Both the position numbers and the translations under genes were made by a program. The notes under the pieces were generated by a model. It ran no database searches, was not told where the DNA came from, and was given only the letters and a program-made list of their open reading frames with translations. A DNA stretch of 64,000 nucleotides, from NCBI GenBank assembly GCA_037176705.1, contig CM073899.1:2542001-2606000 (forward strand). Direction: 5' to 3'. The stretch comes from Molossus alvarezi. Its lineage: Eukaryota; Chordata; Mammalia; Chiroptera; Molossidae. Positions 1-11,679 of this stretch are shown here, one piece after another; the first letter of the stretch is position 1, and every line of letters starts with the position of its first letter.

Positions 1-1256
1 CAGTCCTTTGGGCTGTAACATAAAGGCTATAACTAACTTATCATGCACTTCACCCATAGAGGGGCATACATATGGATATGTGGATATATGTATTCATACA
101 TATTTATGGAAACATAGGAAACCTCTTCCGTGTTCATGTTTGAAGTGGCACTGGTGATGGTACCATTTACGTCCAGTCCATTCTCTGCAGAGACAGAGGC
201 CATGACAAATCCTGATCACGGCCACTAGCTGCAGCCGACAGCAGACTCCAGCCGACAGCAGGACTGGAGCCAAGCTGTTCAATGACTCACCTGTAGGGAG
301 CGAGGCCAGCAAAGCCTTTCCCTGGCTTTGACCTAAGAACCGTTTTGAAAATATGCAATGGAGATCAAATGTTCAAGCTCTTCATAACATACATCTGAAA
401 AGAATCAGGTAAACATGAATACCTAGGGAGATACAGCCACCACAAAGCAGCAGAAGAGACTGTCAAGATATCTTACCTTCCATTATGTAAATATTTCAAG
501 TATTAAAAATGTATATATTTGAAAAAAAAGATATCTTACCATATTTGATAGAAAAAACAAAGCTAATGTGTCAATTCTGAAAATAACATGATTATTAAAT
601 ATAATTTGATATTTGATTATTACAGTCATTTTATTATAACTTTAATTATAAAAGGCAATAAAATATTTAATAACCCACATATCATTTTCATAATAAGGTC
701 ATTTCCCATGAATTCCTTAGATAGAAGCTTGTATAGGTCCCAAGGTTTCACTAGAGTACAATAATTGATAATACATTGTTAAATAAATAATAATTTAAGA
801 CATTTACCCTAAAACGAGTACTAAATAACACTCATTTTAGGACTTCTTAGGTGATAAGGGGCTGGTGCCCCGACGAAGGAAAGAGCTTGGGAGGCCACAC
901 AGAAACTCTGTGCTCGGAGAGAAAGAGCGACCGGAACCACTGGACCAGACAAACACATTAGTTCAACGTGAGTGAATGACACCGATTCAGCTCCACAGCG
1001 TCAGCAACCTCCCCCAGTGACCTAGAGTAAGTCTGCGGAAATTAAAAGCAAGCCAGGAAAAGGATAAAATGAGGGACAGGCCAAACTAAAAGATCTACCC
1101 CACTACTGCATTAAATTCAGCCACAGAAAGAAGTCTTAAAACTGAAATCAAATTCATTTGTATCTTAACATAAGTAATACAGTTTGCCCGGAGGAAGAAA
1201 TCCATACTTAAATTATAGACAGTAGAAAATGACCCAACAGAAATAACTAAACATAT
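1..1256. other. Unique AT-rich DNA, no gene seen
   Basis: No repeat family or coding exon is recognised. The part from about 470 to 840 is very AT-rich, with several AATAAA-like strings. Short open frames here have no domain-like content. Confidence 0.6.
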
Positions 1257-1271
1257 AGGATGCCATTTTTA

Positions 1272-1530
1272 TTAAGCCCATTTTATTTTTATCCTCATTC
1301 AAGGACATTCCTACATTTATCTTCAGAGAGAGCAGGAGGGAGAGAGGGGGGAAGAGAGAGAGAGAAACATTGACATGAGAGAGACACATTGACTGGCTGC
1401 CACCCACACGACCCCAACCAGGGCCGGGGACAAACTGCAATCGAGATACGCGCCATTAGCGGGAACCGAACCCGGGCCTCTCTGGTCTGTGGGCTGACGC
1501 TCTAACCACTGAGCAAAACTGGCCAGTGCC
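1272..1530 (-). mobile_element. Type-B Ves-like SINE, antisense
   Basis: Read on the minus strand, the tRNA-like head lies near 1500-1530 and the A-rich tail near 1272-1300. The 15-nt TSD 'AGGATGCCATTTTTA' is exact at 1257-1271 and 1531-1545. The 3' hairpin is slightly degraded. Confidence 0.92.
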
Positions 1531-1545
1531 AGGATGCCATTTTTA

Positions 1546-1908
1546 GATGACATAATTAAAAATAAATAGAAAACATTTCAATACTTTTACTATTCGAGAA
1601 GTAGTAATAAAAATAGGCACTGAGGGAACAATTTAGATAAATTCTTAGACGATAATTCTAAGAAATACAGGAATATAGAAAGTGAACGAGGTTGGATCCA
1701 GAGATGTGTTTAGATGGCAGGCCAGGACATCAATAGAACCATGGGAAATACATATGTCATAACTACGAACAAGGATGAATTCACATCCTTTCACAACTCC
1801 TAAGAAAGTGCGACAACACATGCATAGATGGCCTGAGCTGAGATGAAGAATGCAGCAGGTCAGTAAACAAAGGTGACCTGACCTGGAGAAATGCTTGAGG
1901 GCTACGGT
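1546..1908. other. Unique DNA
   Basis: Nothing recognised between the SINE and the small minisatellite. Confidence 0.5.
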
Positions 1909-2035
1909 CCCTCCCCGTGGAACGTGACCGCACCCCCTCCACCGCACCGGGCGTCCCTGTGTCTCTCCCTCCGGGTAGAAGGTGACCGCACCCCCTCCAC
2001 CGCACCGTGCGTCCCTGTGCTTCTCCCTCCCGGGA
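1909..2035. repeat. 58-bp tandem duplication, about two copies
   Basis: Two GC-rich units start at 1924 and 1982, each opening 'GTGACCGCACCCCCTCCACC' and differing at only a few bases. Open frames crossing this stretch on the minus strand are by-products of the repeat. Confidence 0.85.
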
Positions 2036-2376
2036 GGGTGAGGGGGCACAGCACCCACTTTGGCCCGTGAAGGGCTGTTGCCTGAAGTGTTATGAACAGA
2101 GGCACTGAATGTTCTTCCCGACTTGGTGAGGCCTCTTACACGTCCGCCTTTCCCTCCAAGAACCCACCTCGCCCTCACTGGGTGGGAAAGCAGATGAGGG
2201 GTCTTGTGAAGCAGGACCCCACAGGAAGCCCAGCCCGGCAGAGCTGACGCCCGCCCACGGAGACGTCGCGAAAGAGGACCCGGCTTTTCCGTACACCCAC
2301 TGGGTGGGAAGCTGGTCTGTGCACAGCATTTTTAAAGATAGGTATTTTTTTTACAAATAAATTACATTTGTCTTAT
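2036..2376. other. Unique GC-moderate DNA
   Basis: No family recognised. The open frame at 2090-2329 on the minus strand has no recognisable domain. Confidence 0.5.
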
Positions 2377-2390
2377 GGAACATGGATTTA

Positions 2391-2654
2391 AAAACATTTT
2401 TTCCTTTATTGATTTTTATTTTTTATTTTTTTGTTACAGATGTTTCTCCTTCCTTTATTGATTTTTAGAGACAGGGGAAGGGAGAGAAAGAGAGATGGAA
2501 ACATCTATGAGAGAGAACATCGACTGGCCGCCTCCTGCACGCCCCCCACTGGGGATCAGGCCCACAACCTGGGCATGTGCCCTGACCGGGAATCGAACTG
2601 GTGACCTCTTGGTGCATGGGTTGATGCTCAACCACTGAGCTACACTAGCTGGGT
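2391..2654 (-). mobile_element. Type-A SINE with chimeric L1/SINE 3' tail
   Basis: On the minus strand a complete type-A SINE (2654 to about 2451) ends in AATCAATAAAGGA. It is followed by 'AGAAACATCTGTAACAAAAA' (about 2449-2430), which is identical to the 3' end of the L1 at 35459-35478, and then by a second SINE-like end 'AAAATCAATAAAGGAA' (2417-2401). One TSD pair encloses the whole composite: 'GGAACATGGATTTA' at 2377-2390 and 'GGAACATTGATTTT' at 2655-2668. It therefore appears to have entered as one unit. Confidence 0.85.
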
Positions 2655-2668
2655 GGAACATTGATTTT

Positions 2669-3233
2669 TTTTTATTGTTATCTAACATCCATTTATATCT
2701 AAATGTTTGGTTGACCTCAAAATTGATTTTTGATCAATTATTTATTCTAGTAAATGTTCAGTTTTAATAAAATTCACTCAACAAACAAAGGAGTGCTATA
2801 GCCTCTGTGAAGGGGAAACAACGTTCACAAGATGATGCCTCTCCAGAAAGGGTTGTGTACCGTCTCCAGGGCGCGTCCTTGTGAAACCGCGGGACAGTCA
2901 CCGCGGCGCTCACACGTCTTCGGAAGACAGGACGCTCGGGACTTCTCCCTGCGCGTTACCCTGAGTATTAAAGTCTGTCACCATTTCCCACTTTCCACAC
3001 AGATTCACTACAAAACGTAAATTTGTTTTCAGGTTTTGGTATAAGACTTCTTAAACAAGGTACAGAGACGACAACAAAGTGAGGGTTTCCATGCAAAGAC
3101 AGAGCGGAATGGAAGCGCATCGAACTGACACCGTACCGGGAGGAAATGAGGAGTTCTCCCTGAGAGAAAATGCCTGTCATGCACATCTGACCAAAAATCG
3201 GTGTGTCAAGAATATAAACTATAAATCAACAAT
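2669..3233. other. Unique DNA
   Basis: No repeat or gene recognised. A CpG-richer patch lies near 2860-2960. Confidence 0.5.
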
Positions 3234-3250
3234 TAAAAAAGCTTAGAACA

Positions 3251-3457
3251 GCCTGGCCGGTGTGGCTCAGTGGATGAGCGTCGACCCTGCACCAAGAGGT
3301 CACCAGTTAGATTCCCTATTGGGGCACATGCCCAGGTTGTGGGCCTGATCCCCAGTGGGGGGCGTGCAGGAGGCGGCCTGTCGATGTTCTCTCTCATCGA
3401 TGTTTCTATCTCTCTCTCCCTCTCTCTAAATTCAATAAAGAAAAAATTATTTTCTGA
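3251..3457 (+). mobile_element. Type-A SINE
   Basis: Complete copy from 'GCCTGGCCGGTGTGGCTCAG' to the AATAAAG tail. The TSD is about 14 nt around 'AAAAGCTTAAAACA' (upstream 3234-3249, downstream 3459-3473). Confidence 0.93.
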
Positions 3458-3474
3458 GAAAAGCTTAAAACATG

Positions 3475-4027
3475 GTAAAAATGAGTAAAATACATAAAAA
3501 TCTTGGGTTGCTATTTAGTCAATCTACAAAAATACAGGCTTCATTCATCTTACAGACTTATATTCATCTTTTTCCCTGGTCAGCCTGGTATCTATTTACA
3601 CTGGTCATTGCCTTTTCTATACCAATTGCTAAGGGTTTAGACTGTCAGTCGATAAAAAAGCACTTCACATAATAGGAAATAAACATATAAGAAAAATGAT
3701 AAGGAAGGTAGCATCAATCTGGCTTTCATGAGGCTGTTTCAGTCAACGGACTGGAAAGGCAGGATTTTGACAACACCAATGGAAAGAGAACGCAAGTCAA
3801 CATTTCTTTCATAGGTAGCATATGTGAGTTCAGACCCATTGAACAGCTTTGGGAAACCTCCTTGAATTTTCTTTAGAAGTTGAATTTCACTGTATTCCAC
3901 ACCCCATTATTTAACTCCTAAGACTACATCTAAGAGAAATGCTCACAAATGTGCTGCAGAAATACCGTCTTGTCTTTCCTTAATGTTTCCTGATCTTAGG
4001 GAACGTGTTTCTCCATCTTGTCTATGA
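3475..4027. other. Unique DNA
   Basis: Nothing recognised; short open frames only. Confidence 0.5.
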
Positions 4028-4039
4028 AAAAACTTCTCT

Positions 4040-4268
4040 CCCTGGCCAGTTTTGCTCAGTGGTTACAGCGTCGGCCCGTGGACCGGAGAGTCCCGGGTTC
4101 GGTTTCTGCTAAGGGCATGTACCTCGGTTGCAGTTTGTCCCCGGCCCCAGTTGGGGTTGTGTGGGTGGCGACCAATCGATGTGTCTCTCTTTCATCGATG
4201 TTTCTCTCTCCCCCCAGCTCTGTCTGAAGATAAATGCAAAAAAAATGTCCTCACGTGAGGATAAAAAA
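4040..4268 (+). mobile_element. Type-B SINE
   Basis: Full-length copy with the head at 4040-4115. The terminal hairpin is a perfect palindrome here, 'CCTCACGTGAGG' (4249-4260). TSD 'AAAAAACTTCTCT' (about 4027-4039) is matched by 'AAAAAACTTCTTT' after the tail. Confidence 0.92.
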
Positions 4269-4279
4269 AAAACTTCTTT

Positions 4280-5480
4280 TCAAATTGCCATCTCTAAAAC
4301 TAAGTATTTTATTTTTCTTGTGTTTTCCTATCAGTTATGGTTTTTTAAAACAATCTAAACAAATGTATGTATTCATTCTTTCTGCTCCCATGCAGACGTA
4401 TTTACTCAGAATTTACTGAGTGTGAGTATGGGTGATTGCATTTTCTTTCTTCATGTTCACGACAAAATATGAATTTGTTTTCATGACATACTCCAGTGTC
4501 TTAACAAATTAAAACAACTTAATACAGAGTATGTCCTCAGGTGGCTTCTGACTGAGATCACGTACAATGGAGGAGAATCGAGACTGACAATGTTAATGCA
4601 GGACGACTGCACTCCAGCATGGTCTGAGGCACCGTTCTGGCTTTGCAGGGGACACATCCATGCACCCCGTGGTGAGAGCAGAGGATGGAAACATTATGAA
4701 TCATTTTGCTATTGTTGCTGGAGTTGCATGGAAATGCAACAGTAACATGTAAGCTGTTAAAAGACACAAAAGATTACATTGTAGTGCATATAGGTTGAAC
4801 ACTGCAGTAATTGAATTTGGAAAATGTCATATGTAAATATAGCTCTCAAGCTCCCACATAGATTCACATAAAAAAAAAAATGTCTATTCACATAGACATG
4901 GGGATGAAATAACATAAAGCCAAAATGCAATACAATATAATGATGTCCACTAATGTAATTAGGATTACAAAGAGTCAGCACATAACTACCTTTATTGTTT
5001 TAGTGCCTTGGAAAATGTCCGAAGGTTTTAATGTTTTCAGAAAAGAGATTTTAGTTCAGAGTTTTAAACTACCTTAGAATCGCCATTAACATGTTAAATA
5101 GTTTACATTGTGTTTTATTTGAAATTGTAATTGTTTCATAAAAGCTCTGCGGATCTGAAAGCAGCTACTAAATGTTGTTTGACTTGCCCTAGACAGTTAC
5201 TGGTCCTCTCACCCAGACACCATCGCAGACACACATCACTGACCAGTGTCCTGTAGAGTATGTGCTACGCCACTCATCCTCCGGGAGGGCGGCAGACTTG
5301 GCAAAGAGGTGCTCCCCTTTATCCAAATGTGCTTATCAGACAGAAAGTGACAAATAGACAAGCAAACAAACAAAAACTCAGAGGACATGTTTTGCAATGA
5401 GTCCTGTAAGTTCTATTTAATAAAAAGCAAATTACTGATGATTTGGTGAAATAGATGTATCCAGTCTAGTTTGCAACTAC
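4280..5480. other. Unique AT-rich DNA
   Basis: No repeat family or exon could be assigned over this 1.2 kb. Minus-strand frames at 4558-4767 and 4757-4981 show no known motif. Confidence 0.5.
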
Positions 5481-5499
5481 CTCACACAGCACTAGGGTC

Positions 5500-5925
5500 A
5501 CCTTTATTAGCAAGGGCAATACATCCAGTGAAATGACAGTAACCATGCTGCTGGGCCCATAGCGGCCAGGGTGATGTAACCAGCAGGGAGTTTGTAGCAT
5601 ATCTGAGGACATTCAGTACAGAAGGTCACAGAGGGAGGTCACTGCAGACACAGAGATGAGAGAGATGAGGCCAATAACCAGGAATGCTGGCAGACCTAGA
5701 AGCCAGAAAGCACCCCAAAATGGATGATCTCCATGGAAATCTGGAGATTATATGGATATGTTCATTTTTATAGCAATAAATCACCTTTTACAGTCTCGAG
5801 AAGGAACAGTTCTGCTGACCCATTTCCAACTTCTGACTTTCTTGAGATAATACATGTGTGATGTTTTAAACTACTGAGTTTGTGGTCATTTGTCAGAGCA
5901 CCTAGAGAAGCTGAACGCATCAGCT
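5500..5925 (+). mobile_element. Probable MLT1-type MaLR solo LTR, degraded
   Basis: The 3' part carries MaLR landmarks: 'TTTTAAACTACTGAGTTTGT' followed by GGTCATTTGTCA and AGAGCACC..GAAGCTGAACGCA (5853-5925). These match the usual MLT1 ending (phrases like 'AAGCCACCCAGTTTGTGGTA'). The 5' boundary is uncertain. This is an old endogenous retroviral LTR with no coding capacity. Confidence 0.55.
5734..5794 (+). repeat. 61-bp dispersed duplicate, copy 1
   Basis: This 61-bp stretch recurs at 7468-7528 with only two differences. It contains GCAATAAATCACC. The flanks of the two copies are unrelated. Confidence 0.9.
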
Positions 5926-6244
5926 AATCGGTGGGCATCGTCACACCTGTCATTTCTCACTGCGCCTGGCACTTTGAGAGCCCGTGCTACAGGTTCTCAA
6001 CATTTCTTTTCTTCAAATACATTTAATTTAGGCATTTCCTGGCCATGGAAAAGTTTAATGTAGTTGCAGAACAGAAGACAACGTATTCTTTAAAGAGCTG
6101 CTAATGGGAATTACAGGTCAAACATCATTTTACTGTTTGGATAAAAGTTTTCAGATGCAATTATAGTAAGGATAACTTACTGATATACTTGAAAAGGTAG
6201 AACTCAGATCTCTTTCTTCTGTAACATTGACGGAGTTATAGTGA
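5926..6244. other. Unique DNA
   Basis: Nothing recognised. Confidence 0.5.
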
Positions 6245-6897
6245 AATGTCTCAAAATGCCTTCTGAGTTGTATCAGTGAAGATTCTGCTACATATGATGT
6301 CTGAAATTTTGTTGCCTACATTTTCTTGAAGGACTTTTATGGATTCACAAATCACATTTAAGTCCTTTATACATGTTGAGTTTATTCTCATGTACGGTGT
6401 AAGTTGGTGGTCTAGTTTCATTTTTTTGCATGTAGCTGTCCAATTTCCCCAACACCATTTATTAAAGAGGCTGTCTTTATTGTATGCTCTTGCCACCTTT
6501 GTCAAATATTAGTTGAGCATAATGTCTTGGGTCAATTTCTGGGTTCTCTGTTCTGTTCCATTGGTCTATATGCCTGTTCTTGTGCCAGTACCAGGCTGTT
6601 TTGATTACAATGGCTTTGTAGTATAACCTGATATCCAGTATTGTGATCCCTCCTACTTTGTTCTTTTTCAAGATTGCTGTTGCTATTTGGGGTCTTTTTT
6701 GGTTCCATGTAAACTTTTGCAGTAAATAACATTCTATATCTGTGAAGTATGCCATTGGTATTTTAATGGGGATTGCATTAAATCTATAGATCGCTTTGGG
6801 TAGTATGGACATTTTAATAATGTTAATTCTTCCAGTCCATGAACATGGTACAAGTCCCATGTTCCAGTAGATTTTGAATGGGTTTGTTTTCAACTTT
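6245..6897 (-). pseudogene. L1 ORF2 C-terminal fragment, antisense
   Basis: Minus-strand translation gives LINE-1 ORF2p sequence downstream of the reverse transcriptase core. It includes '[20 protein letters not shown]' (about 6840-6775), '[20 protein letters not shown]' and '[11 protein letters not shown]', and after a frame break '[11 protein letters not shown]' and '[20 protein letters not shown]'. The fragment is about 650 bp, lacks the endonuclease, most of the RT domain and the L1 3' UTR, and contains at least one frameshift near 6480. It is a non-functional internal piece of an L1. Confidence 0.93.
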
Positions 6898-7467
6898 CAT
6901 CCAAATATTAGATATTTTGTAACAATTTAAAGAAATGTAAAAATGCATATATATTTTTGTTCTATCTATAAAATCGTCACCTAAACTGAAACTCAGGGGA
7001 GAAGCTGTCCTATAATGTTATTTTTCGAACAGGATTATTAAATATTTAGCTCTGGCATCAGAAAAATAAAAAGAAATATGTTTAACCAATTCAAGTAGAA
7101 TACCGAAAAGTGATTTGCGCAGACACATGGACATAAAATAATGGCCTTGGCCATGGCGTCAAGGGCAGAGCGGGCCCCTCCGGACTCCGCGGGCCTGCTC
7201 CCCCGCCTCGGGGGGGGGGCTCCAGGTTGCCTGGCTGACCTTCACCACAACGATGAGTCTAAAGCTTCTTCTTGGCAATTTGTTTAGAAAGTTTAAGACT
7301 TTGTCCCACTCACAACTTTTGAACTTGAAATCATCTATAACCATTTATGATTGGTAAGTCGTGTTTCAAAATACTTGTTCTAATGAGTACAATTAAAAAT
7401 ATCAGAGCATTCCTTTAATCAGTGTGGAAGTAGAAGTTAAAATGTATGTAACTGAGAATTCACCAGC
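6898..7467. other. Unique DNA with a GC-rich patch
   Basis: A GC-rich patch with a run of nine or more G residues lies at about 7150-7230 in otherwise AT-rich DNA. No gene or repeat family recognised. Confidence 0.5.
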
Positions 7468-7528
7468 TGGAAATCTGGAGATTATATAGATATGTTCATT
7501 TTTATAGCAATAAATCACCTTCTACAGT
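7468..7528 (+). repeat. 61-bp dispersed duplicate, copy 2
   Basis: It is 59 of 61 bases identical to 5734-5794, in direct orientation and 1.73 kb downstream. No TSD or A-tail flanks it. Confidence 0.9.
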
Positions 7529-7589
7529 GACTATCAATGGGTAATAACTTAATGTCAAGAGCTTTTCTACATATTAATAAGCCAAACCA

Positions 7590-7655
7590 TAAATATTATA
7601 TATATACACATATATATATCTTAGTTATATAAATATATGTGTGTGTGTGTGTAAA
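7590..7655. repeat. AT/TG simple repeat
   Basis: Mixed TATATA and TGTGTG tracts, ending in a (TG)n run near 7637-7652. Confidence 0.8.
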
Positions 7656-7915
7656 ACAAAAATGCTTAGGATGTATTAAGAAACTCTACTATGAAATAGT
7701 TTACAAGATAAATGTCTCAGCAGAGTGTGTAGTCAGTGACATTAATTCTATGGTCAGAGTTTGGAAGGCTGGTTATGAGTTAAATGTCACACTGACTCAA
7801 TGGCGTCACACTAAAATAGTTCAAGAGTTCCGTTCAGCCTGAGGGTCCTCTTTGATACAAGAAAAAATATTAAAATACGCTTGAAATATGGACATTGTTA
7901 TTGAGAAAGTGACAT

Positions 7916-8125
7916 GTCCTGGCTGGCGTGGCTCAGTAGACCGAGCATCATCCCATACACCGGAAGGTCGCCGGTTCGATTCCTGGTCGGGGCACATGCC
8001 CGGGTTGCAGGCTTGGTCCCTAGTAGCAGGCATGCAGGAGGCAGCCGATCCATGTTTCTCTTTCATATCGATGTTTCTCTCTTCCTCAGTCTCCCTTCTC
8101 CTTTCTCTGATATCAATAAAAACAT
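7916..8125 (+). mobile_element. Ves SINE, variant head
   Basis: The head reads 'CCTGGCTGGCGTGGCTCAGT', then 'CCATACACCGGAAGGTCGCC' and a B-box 'GGTTCGATTCC'. The body has 'GCATGCAGGAGGCAGCCGAT' and the end is ATATCAATAAAAACAT. It differs from the common type-A head, so it is a separate or older subfamily. TSD not clear. Confidence 0.88.
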
Positions 8126-9090
8126 ATTTGACAAGAAGATGATGCTGTGTTAATAATTTTAGGATGCTAGGATCAAAGTACAGGATGGTAATTAGTTATT
8201 AAGTAGATGATAAACTGGGGACACTGGCCTGATGTGTCAGGGTATGTTCATCTTCCCAGTTAATGTGTTACAGAGTATCATTTATAATTGATAATATAAA
8301 TTGATGATATCCAGAGCTTTCTAATTCTACTTCATCAATACTGGCACATGTTTAGTTTGGACATTTTTATTCTAATGTGAACTAGACAATAACAAGGAAT
8401 TCACATTGGGGTGCAAAGAGGGAAAAAGTAGGGAGCCAGGTCAGGGGAGGTAATACAACTGAAAAACAGGATGGAACACTCCAAGGAAGATAAACAAATT
8501 AATAAATTGCTTTGTAGTTTTAATTTTGCACTTGAGACTACGCGAGAGATGTTTTCCCCTTTCAGGAGGAAACTGAAAAGACATCGGTACATTTTATGGA
8601 AGAAAAATTACTGTTTCTTCTTGGCTAATTAAACTCAAAATAATAGCAGGATTCAGGGAGAAAATGAACAAACATATGCTTAGAATACTTATCTGATCGT
8701 AAACAATTATATTATTGTCGAACCATGAAATTAATCCTTTATCAGAAAGAATGAGAACAGTAATGATATCTACATACCGAATCACGGCTCTCTCAACTTT
8801 CTCTTGAATCTAATCAGTTACTCACCAGGACTGTTGAAAAGATCATGTGTAGCCGTGGAAACCATCCCAGTGAAACCGAAATTGCAGGTTTCCTTGCGCT
8901 GACATCCCGTTTTGCTGGTGGTGTTCAGAAGGGGGCGTTCAGGGTGCCTTTCCTGTGGTGCCCTGGGGGGTCCACCAGAGGGGGTGGAGGTCTCGGTCCT
9001 CACTTGTGTCCTAGTTTCGTGGTATTTGTCTCCAGTTGGTCCTCGGGGTGCAATAAGCCCATGAGAACCAACAAGCTGCACTGAAGCATG
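8126..9090. other. Unique DNA
   Basis: AT-rich up to 8820, then more GC-rich at 8830-9080. No recognised repeat. Open frames on both strands at 8818-9084 overlap each other and show no domain. Confidence 0.5.
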
Positions 9091-9096
9091 GGGCTG

Positions 9097-9290
9097 AGCC
9101 CTGGCCGAGTGGCTCAGGTGGGTGAAGCAATGCCCCCTACACCGAAGGGTGGCGGGTTCAGGGCCCCATCAGGCACACACCTGAGTTGCAGGTTCAATAC
9201 CCATGGTGCGTAAGGGAGGCAACCCATTGATGTTTCTCTCTCCCTCTCTCTCAGAAATTAATAAGCACATCCTCGGGTGAGGATTAAAAT
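9097..9290 (+). mobile_element. Diverged Ves-like SINE with type-B tail
   Basis: The head starts 'CCCTGGCCGAGTGGCTCAGG' and the B-box is degraded. The 3' end keeps the hairpin 'CATCCTCGGGTGAGGAT' (about 9269-9285) before an A-rich tail. Older than its neighbours. Confidence 0.75.
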
Positions 9291-9629
9291 AAATCAAAAT
9301 GACAAGAACAGAAAACGTGGGGTGAAGGAGGAACACAGACAGCAGCCCAAGGAGAGGCTGACAGCTGCGTCTCTATAGCAACGGTGTGAGGCGGAAGGTC
9401 ATGCAGGGGTTATTTTAATGATCTTCCGACCAGCAGGACTGAGCCTGGTGCTCAGACGAGGTGTGTGACTGGGCGTCCGCTTTGCGACTCTAGCTTTCAA
9501 TCTCAGATGGCAAAGGAGAGATGGTGACATCCACGGTCTGGTGTTCTTGAAGATTAAATCACATGGTCCTTTGCACAGTGTCCAACGAATACTGAGAGGC
9601 CATAACAAGCTGATTTTTCCTACCTTTTT
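9291..9629. other. Unique DNA
   Basis: Nothing recognised. Confidence 0.5.
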
Positions 9630-9812
9630 TAAAATTTTATTTTCTTTATTGATTTTAAACAGAGAGGAAGGGAGATGGAGAAAGAGATAGAGACATGGAT
9701 TGGTCTCCTCCTGCATGCCCCCCACTGGGGATCAGGCCCACAACCTGGGCAGCGAACCAGCGACCTCTTGGTGCAGGGTCGACACTCAACCACTGAGCCA
9801 CACCGGCTGGGC
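9630..9812 (-). mobile_element. Type-A SINE, antisense
   Basis: Complete copy on the minus strand: head near 9812-9750, AATAAAG tail complement near 9637-9655. It directly abuts an older SINE piece (9813-9895) and probably inserted into it. Confidence 0.9.
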
Positions 9813-9895
9813 CATTGCTTGGTTCTTGTGTGTGGCCTAGTAGGGGACTGAACCCCCAACCTTGACATATGGGGACAACACTCTAACCAGAGCTG
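9813..9895 (-). mobile_element. Old tRNA-derived SINE fragment, antisense
   Basis: Contains 'CTGAACCCCCAACCTTGACA' and GGACAACACTCTAACCAGAGCT, the complement of a degraded tRNA-like head with A and B boxes. Only the head portion is recognisable. Confidence 0.65.
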
Positions 9896-10164
9896 GAAAT
9901 TCCTTTAGAAACTATTTTTTTCCTAAAACAGATGACATTTACATTTTGGGGGCAGAGGTTATCATGGTGGCAACCGATTTTCCTTCTGCAGAGTCTGAGA
10001 ACCCTGGAGATAAATTACAGGTGTATATTTGCCAGAGAGAAAAAAGCCTACAACCAGCTTAAGAATGGAAAGGATTTCTGGGTCCAGAAGGGCCACAAGG
10101 CAGAAAGAATGGGGGCAAATGTCTTCAAACTAACATGTCCAAGTCGCGTGCACACCTGAGTCTC
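9896..10164. other. Unique DNA
   Basis: Nothing recognised. Confidence 0.45.
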
Positions 10165-10398
10165 ACCCAGTAATTTGCTCAGCGGTTAGAGCATCAGCCC
10201 ACAGACCAGAGAGTCCCAGGTTTGGTTCCTGCTAAGGGCAGGTACCTCGGTTGCAGTTTGTCCCCAACCCCGGTTGGGGTCATGTGGGTGGCAGCCAGTC
10301 GATGTGTCTCTCTCACATCGATGTTTCTCTCTCTCTTCCTCCCTCTCTCACTCCGGCTACATCTGAAGATAAATGTAAAAAAATGTCCTCGGGTGAGA
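10165..10398 (+). mobile_element. Type-B SINE
   Basis: Near-complete copy whose first bases of the head have drifted. The 3' hairpin region reads 'GTCCTCGGGTGAGAAT' (10384-10399). The A-tail has turned into a CA microsatellite. Confidence 0.9.
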
Positions 10399-10483
10399 AT
10401 ACACACATGCACACACACACACACCACACACACTCTCATACCACACACAGACACACACACTCACACACACACACACACAGAAA
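10399..10483. repeat. (CA)n microsatellite
   Basis: Interrupted CA/CACACT dinucleotide tract that begins exactly at the 3' end of the preceding SINE. Confidence 0.95.
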
Positions 10484-11679
10484 GAAAATGCATGGAGTTC
10501 CCCTACCCCATTTAAAACCACAGGAAAAAAGTAAGCAAGTGAAGAAAAGGTGAAGTCAGACGTCCCGGAAAGCAGACAGCTCTGCGTGGGAAGGCAGGGC
10601 ACCCCGCGGAGCCCACCGAGCAAACCGCAGCGGGCGAGGGCAGAGCCGCAGAGCCGGCCGGTCTGAGGAAGCACAGGGCCCATGCGGTTGGATCAGCATG
10701 ATCTTGGGGGACATTCTGGTAAGTCACGTGGTTTGCAGAGCTTTTACACCGTGGGACGCTGAAGCCAAAGACTCTGAGAAAAGCAAGTCCATTTTTAAAA
10801 AGAGCTGATTACTAACCCCAGGAAAATGCAAACAGTGTTCGAAAAGGAGACTGCGCCCATGGTATGCCACTTAGAACAGCGGTGTGGCATATTTTAAAAG
10901 TCAGAAAAATCAAAACACTGAATATGTATGTATTCAAATTTGCAATCAAGCTATTTCGGGAGTGTGGGCTGAGTGTTCCAGGGGTTGCCGAGACGATCAA
11001 TAAAATGCTGAAGCAGGAGACACCCAATGTAATAGCAATATTAGAAATACCAAGGCACACACACCACGTAGAGTTCAGACCTCTAAGGTGGTTTCTTCCG
11101 CCCAAACACGTGCACACATGTGGCCATGGTGACGAGGGGTTGCTAGCTTCACGTTGCTACTACCTTTAAAAGCTGTTTTCATTTATAATTTTTTTACACT
11201 ATGTATACATAACAAAGTAGGTAAAAATAATATTTAAGTTAATAATAGCAAAACACGAACCAGATATCCAAAATAATATTTACAGATTTAAGTTAATAAT
11301 ACAAACAGGCATACTCACAGCTGACTAAAAGGGTATATTTCTCTCCCGTTTCTTCCTGTGGTTAAATGCAAATGAACTCGGAGAGGAACAGGTGCGTCAG
11401 TAACAGGCCAGGGAGTGAAGGGGGCAGAATCCGTGGATCTTGGAAACTGATTTCCACTAACAAACGTGGAAGGAGCTGGAGTTTAAAATCCCAGTGTCCA
11501 GTCGGTCTCCAAGGAGGAGCCCGGCTTTCTTCGCAATCTGTGTTTCTCTTCCAGGTAAGTACTCAGCCTCCTATCCCCGGACCCAGGGCAAGAGCAGGGG
11601 ACACATTAGAACAATGGGAACAGTGCCAACTCTGTAGGGTAATGGGACATTTTATATACATATGTGTGTTTTTTATTTC
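10484..11679. other. Unique DNA
   Basis: A GC-richer patch at 10560-10690 is followed by AT-rich sequence. Frames of about 101 codons at 10812-11169 overlap on opposite strands, which argues against both being real. No known domain. Confidence 0.5.

Noticed and set aside
1645..2178. 177-codon minus-strand frame
   Set aside because: It crosses the 58-bp tandem duplication and has no recognisable domain; overlapping frames exist.
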